This document shows positions 5,323 to 7,865 of a stretch of 7,865 nt of DNA, piece by piece. The notes under the pieces are model-generated. The model searched no databases and had not been told where the DNA came from. It worked only from the letters and a program-made list of their open reading frames with translations. The stretch spans positions 1-7,865 of the forward strand of contig JAICTW010000097.1 in the NCBI GenBank assembly GCA_025936195.1, in the 5' to 3' direction. Made by a program: the position numbers and the translations under genes. The stretch's first letter is position 1, and each line of letters opens with the position of its first letter. The DNA is from Flavisolibacter sp. Lineage in GTDB: Bacteria; Bacteroidota; Bacteroidia; Chitinophagales; Chitinophagaceae.

Positions 5323-7062
5323 TTAATTTATCTTCTTCGTAGCAGGCTTATTCATCACTGTATTCAACAGCAAACTGAACAGGATTACACCAAAAGCCCC
5401 GATGGGGTTGAGCCAGAGAAAACCCAACTTAAATTTTGCAGCGGGAATTTTGGTAAGAATAAAAACTACCAATACAACCACCTCCGCCAATAAAGCCGCA
5501 GTAAAAACAACGTTTCCGTTCCTTATTTTTTTTAAGAAAAAAGCTACAAGAAATACGCCTAGTATCACTCCGTAAAACAAGGAGCCAAGAATATTCACCG
5601 CTTCAATCAGGCTGTTGCCGATGTTGTACGTAAACATAGCTACTACAATACAAAACAATCCCCACGCAAGTGTGTACCATTGCGAGATGCGGTACTCATC
5701 TTCCGGCCTGATCTCTTTTTTAGAAAACCTCCTGTGAAAATCCACCATGGAAGATGAAGCAAGAGAATTTAATGCAGCTGCAATGCTTCCCCAGGAAGCC
5801 AGGAAAATAATGGCAATTAATAATCCTACTAATCCTGCCGGTAAATAAGTAACTACAAAACGAAGAAAAATATAGTTAGTATCATTATCATCACCACCTG
5901 TTTTACTGATCCATTGTTTTACTTTTTTACGAATGGAGTCGCTTTGGTTTTGTAAACTCTTTAGCTGCTCTCCTTTATTGTCAATCTGTTTTTGATTACT
6001 CGAGTCTAATGCCAAAGAAAATTCAGTAACGGCCTTTTGTTTTTGCATTGCCACTTGATCATATACCTGCTGTGCTTTGGAAAAAGAATCTTTATAAACA
6101 GAATTCTCAAGCCTTGAGATCTGTTTCTCATTAAAAAAGACCGGCGCCTTATTAAACAGGTAAAAAGCAAAGACCAGTGTACCTATCAACAAGATCAAAA
6201 ATTGCATGGGCACTTTTACAAGGCCGTTCATTAATAATCCCATTCTGCTTTCCGCTACTGATCTTGCAGTTAAATATCTTCCTACCTGCGATTGATCTGT
6301 TCCGAAATAAGAAAGCGCCAAAAAAAAACCGCCAATGATGCCACTGAACAAATTGTATTGATCGCTCCAGTCAAAACCATTTTTTGAAAAGCCCGTTGTA
6401 ATTACATTCATCTTGCCCAGCTTTCCGCCTACATACAAGGCATCTGAAAATCCAACATGCGCAGGCAACATTTTTACCACCATGTAAGCCGCCAAAAACA
6501 TTCCTGTAAAAATGATGATCAGTTGCAGTTGCTGTGTATAAGCAACAGCTTTAGCTCCGCCACTCGCTGTATAAATGATCAGTAGTCCACCCATGAACAT
6601 ATTGGTCCAGTAAATATTCCAGCCAAACAAAGAAGAAAGAATAATGGACGGTGCAAAAACACTGATGCCGGTTGATAAGCCTCTTTGCAGCAGAAATAAA
6701 AATGAAGTGAGTGTTCTTGTTTTTCCATTGAAGCGTCCTTCCAAATATTCGTAAGCGGTATAAACTTTCAGCTTGTGAAAAATAGGAACAAAGAAGATGC
6801 AGATCACAATCATTGCAATAGGCAATCCAAAATAGTATTGCACGAACCGCATGCCATCCGTGTAGGATTGTCCAGGTGCGGAAATAAAAGTAATGGCACT
6901 TGCCTGTGTGCCCATAATACTTAAAAGAATGAGCCCCCAGTTCATGCTGCGGTTAGAAAGAAAATAGCCATCAAGGTTACGACTGGTGCGGCTGCGATAA
7001 ATCCCATAAAGGATCACCGTAATCAAACTTACAGCAAGTACAATCCAGTCTAATTGGCTCAT
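5323..7062 (-). CDS. Sodium:solute symporter (SSS family) with coiled-coil insert
   Basis: A 579-residue inner-membrane transporter of the SSS/SLC5 family, which couples Na+ entry to uptake of a sugar, amino acid, anion or vitamin. Start: ATG at 7062, because it overlaps the stop of the upstream small gene as ATGA; the in-frame TTG at 7083 lies inside that gene. About 13 hydrophobic segments are visible, beginning LDWIVLAVSLITVILYG. Family marks are GTDQSQVGRYLTARS (about 254-268) after the seventh segment, and LPAGLVGLL followed by LNSLASSSMVDF (about 407-442) in the helix that carries the Na2-site serines. Between segments 8 and 9 (about 306-396) is a long charged stretch rich in Q, K, S and D with heptad character (SRLENSVYKDSF ... 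QKQIDNKGEQLKSL ... DSIRKKVKQWI). On the usual topology it faces the periplasm; most family members have a much shorter loop there. The substrate cannot be read from the sequence; the adjacent deacetylase hints at an amino sugar or similar compound. Confidence 0.95.
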   Translation of the reverse strand: MSQLDWIVLAVSLITVILYGIYRSRTSRNLDGYFLSNRSMNWGLILLSIMGTQASAITFISAPGQSYTDGMRFVQYYFGLPIAMIVICIFFVPIFHKLKVYTAYEYLEGRFNGKTRTLTSFLFLLQRGLSTGISVFAPSIILSSLFGWNIYWTNMFMGGLLIIYTASGGAKAVAYTQQLQLIIIFTGMFLAAYMVVKMLPAHVGFSDALYVGGKLGKMNVITTGFSKNGFDWSDQYNLFSGIIGGFFLALSYFGTDQSQVGRYLTARSVAESRMGLLMNGLVKVPMQFLILLIGTLVFAFYLFNKAPVFFNEKQISRLENSVYKDSFSKAQQVYDQVAMQKQKAVTEFSLALDSSNQKQIDNKGEQLKSLQNQSDSIRKKVKQWISKTGGDDNDTNYIFLRFVVTYLPAGLVGLLIAIIFLASWGSIAAALNSLASSSMVDFHRRFSKKEIRPEDEYRISQWYTLAWGLFCIVVAMFTYNIGNSLIEAVNILGSLFYGVILGVFLVAFFLKKIRNGNVVFTAALLAEVVVLVVFILTKIPAAKFKLGFLWLNPIGAFGVILFSLLLNTVMNKPATKKIN

Positions 7063-7181
7063 GCAAAGGTTTTGGTCAACCAATAAAAAAGAATGATCAA
7101 TACAATAAGAAAGCCGATCACCAGCACATACCAGTATGTCCAGCTTTTAAATAAAGGCACTTTATCTTTTTGATCATCCAT
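7059..7181 (-). CDS. Small single-helix membrane protein, 40 aa
   Basis: A 40-residue open frame that starts at ATG 7181 and ends with a TGA overlapping the symporter ATG by four bases (ATGA, 7059-7062). The N-terminus is charged (MDDQKDKVPLFKSW), followed by one strongly hydrophobic aromatic helix (about 17-35, WYVLVIGFLIVLIILFYWL) and a short basic tail (TKTFA). The clean start-stop overlap, the single well-formed helix and the packing between two genes on the same strand argue that it is real. The length is below many annotation cut-offs. Short one-helix proteins accompany several transporter and oxidase families as accessory subunits, so a role in assembly or stability of the symporter is a reasonable inference, without direct support. 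I do not recognise a named family. Confidence 0.75.
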   Translation of the reverse strand: MDDQKDKVPLFKSWTYWYVLVIGFLIVLIILFYWLTKTFA

Positions 7182-7214
7182 AAGTTTAATATGCAAGTGT
7201 GCTAATGTGCTGAT

Positions 7215-7376
7215 TCATCTTCTCCTTAAAAATCCCGATCCCAGCAATCCTAACGCCAATCCTATGATCAAACCAATCTTCACATTTTTCAAAAAATCGC
7301 CAATGATAATTCCGGCAATAATGATCAGCGCAAACGACATAACTCCTCTCGTCTGATCCGGTTTCCTCTCCGCCAT
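7215..7376 (-). CDS. Small two-helix membrane protein, 53 aa
   Basis: A 53-residue open frame. Its ATG (7374-7376) shares one base with the TGA of the deacetylase gene (TGATG, 7374-7378), the typical signature of termination-reinitiation. The N-terminus is polar and basic (MAERKPDQTRG). Then come one hydrophobic helix (about 12-29, VMSFALIIIAGIIIGDFL), a short KNVK turn and a second glycine-rich helix (about 34-50) ending in RRR. Basic ends on both sides predict a hairpin with both termini in the cytoplasm. The second helix has Gly35, Gly39 and Gly43 spaced by four, a glycine-zipper pattern that favours helix packing. It is separated by 33 bp from the 40-residue gene. No named family is recognised. 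The overlap and the membrane profile make it a likely real gene of unknown function. Confidence 0.75.
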   Translation of the reverse strand: MAERKPDQTRGVMSFALIIIAGIIIGDFLKNVKIGLIIGLALGLLGSGFLRRR

Positions 7377-7865
7377 CAAAATTCTTTTTTCCTGTTTAAG
7401 TCAATAATATTTGCAAGTAACCGGTAGGCACCCGGCACGCCTGCAGGCAGTTCTCTAAAGAAAACCAAACCTGTATAGGTAAAATATCCTTTGCCGTATT
7501 TGGCAATTACCAACGCACCATCATCAGGAGCTTCTCCCGGATCGTTCATGCGCAATATGGTTTGAAAATTGGAATCAAGGCGGTCGGCATGATAAATACT
7601 TCTTTCCTGAATCCATCCTTTGAAATCGTCCTCTGTGATCTTGTTCGGAAAATTAAGTACCGGATGATTGGGTTGTAAAAAAGTTACCGGCGCATTTTCA
7701 TCGGTAATTCTTTTGTTGGACAAAGCAAAATCATAGGGCCCCATTTTTCCTCCGCGAAGACTGTTTGCCTGACTGTATTGAACAATGTAGTTACCACCAT
7801 TCTGCACATACTCCATCAGCTTATCGTAGTATTTGCTCATCCAGTCATTGGTGTTGAAGGTCCTT
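7376..7865 (-). CDS. C-terminal part of large PIG-L family deacetylase (5' partial)
   Basis: The frame is open through the right edge: codons before the Met at 7840 read R-T-F-N-T-N-D-W, so that Met is internal and the gene begins outside the window. About 162 residues are visible. The sequence resembles the C-terminal glutamine-amidotransferase-like domain of the large (about 800-residue) secreted PIG-L/LmbE deacetylases of Bacteroidota: RTFNTNDW, YYDKLMEYVQNGGNYIVQY, then PVTFLQPNHPVLNFPNKI, DDFKGWIQERSIY, ILRMNDPGEAPDDGALV and FFRELPAGVPGAYRLLANI. PIG-L enzymes remove N-acetyl groups from amino sugars using zinc; the catalytic domain and any signal peptide are not in the window, so the activity is inferred from remembered family architecture. 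It is the first visible gene of an operon that continues into the two small membrane proteins and the symporter. Confidence 0.65.
   Translation of the reverse strand, partial: RTFNTNDWMSKYYDKLMEYVQNGGNYIVQYSQANSLRGGKMGPYDFALSNKRITDENAPVTFLQPNHPVLNFPNKITEDDFKGWIQERSIYHADRLDSNFQTILRMNDPGEAPDDGALVIAKYGKGYFTYTGLVFFRELPAGVPGAYRLLANIIDLNRKKEF

Noticed and set aside
5203..5493. + strand frame of 96 residues at the 3' end of the symporter
   Set aside because: It runs opposite the conserved C-terminal helix region of the symporter and has no signal or family motif.
1..7865. CRISPR arrays, tRNA/rRNA genes, insertion sequences, phage or transposon ends
   Set aside because: I saw no spaced direct repeats, no cloverleaf-like segments, no transposase or integrase motifs and no terminal repeats; all stretches without a gene are under 150 bp.

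Overview
The window looks like chromosomal DNA of a Bacteroidota bacterium, most likely from the Chitinophagaceae or a close relative. The evidence is a moderately AT-rich sequence with weak or absent Shine-Dalgarno sites, an exact TAnnTTTG-type -7 box upstream of one gene, lipoproteins with short N-terminal leaders, an outer-membrane beta-barrel protein, a small secreted protein built like the Bacteroidota 'YEV.R...YYCLK' module, and protein families whose closest remembered relatives are in this phylum. The taxonomic call comes from recognising families, not from a search.

Left part (1-3330, + strand): the 3' end of ribD (riboflavin synthesis) overlaps yigZ (IMPACT family) by ATGA. These are followed by a complete lipoprotein gamma-glutamyltranspeptidase gene (ggt) with every catalytic landmark, and then by a DinB/DUF1572-type putative metalloenzyme 33 bp downstream. 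A strong hairpin with A- and T-tracts at 3301-3330 closes this side. It also closes the convergent gene on the other side.

Middle part (3350-5197): an azurin-like cupredoxin lipoprotein (- strand) is divergent from a secreted outer-membrane beta-barrel protein (+ strand). A small secreted protein of unknown function (- strand) converges on the barrel gene.

Right part (5323-7865, all - strand): a tightly packed operon. In transcription order it holds the C-terminal end of a large PIG-L-type deacetylase (it enters from outside the window), a 53-residue two-helix membrane protein, a 40-residue single-helix membrane protein, and a sodium:solute symporter with an unusual charged coiled-coil insert. 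The deacetylase and the 53-residue gene share one base (TGATG). The 40-residue gene and the symporter overlap by ATGA. The two small genes are easy to miss in automated annotation.

This right-hand cassette is the best candidate for something undescribed. A plausible but unproven reading is that the deacetylase processes an N-acetylated compound and the symporter imports the product, with the small membrane proteins acting as accessory subunits. The rest of the window looks like ordinary housekeeping or envelope genes.
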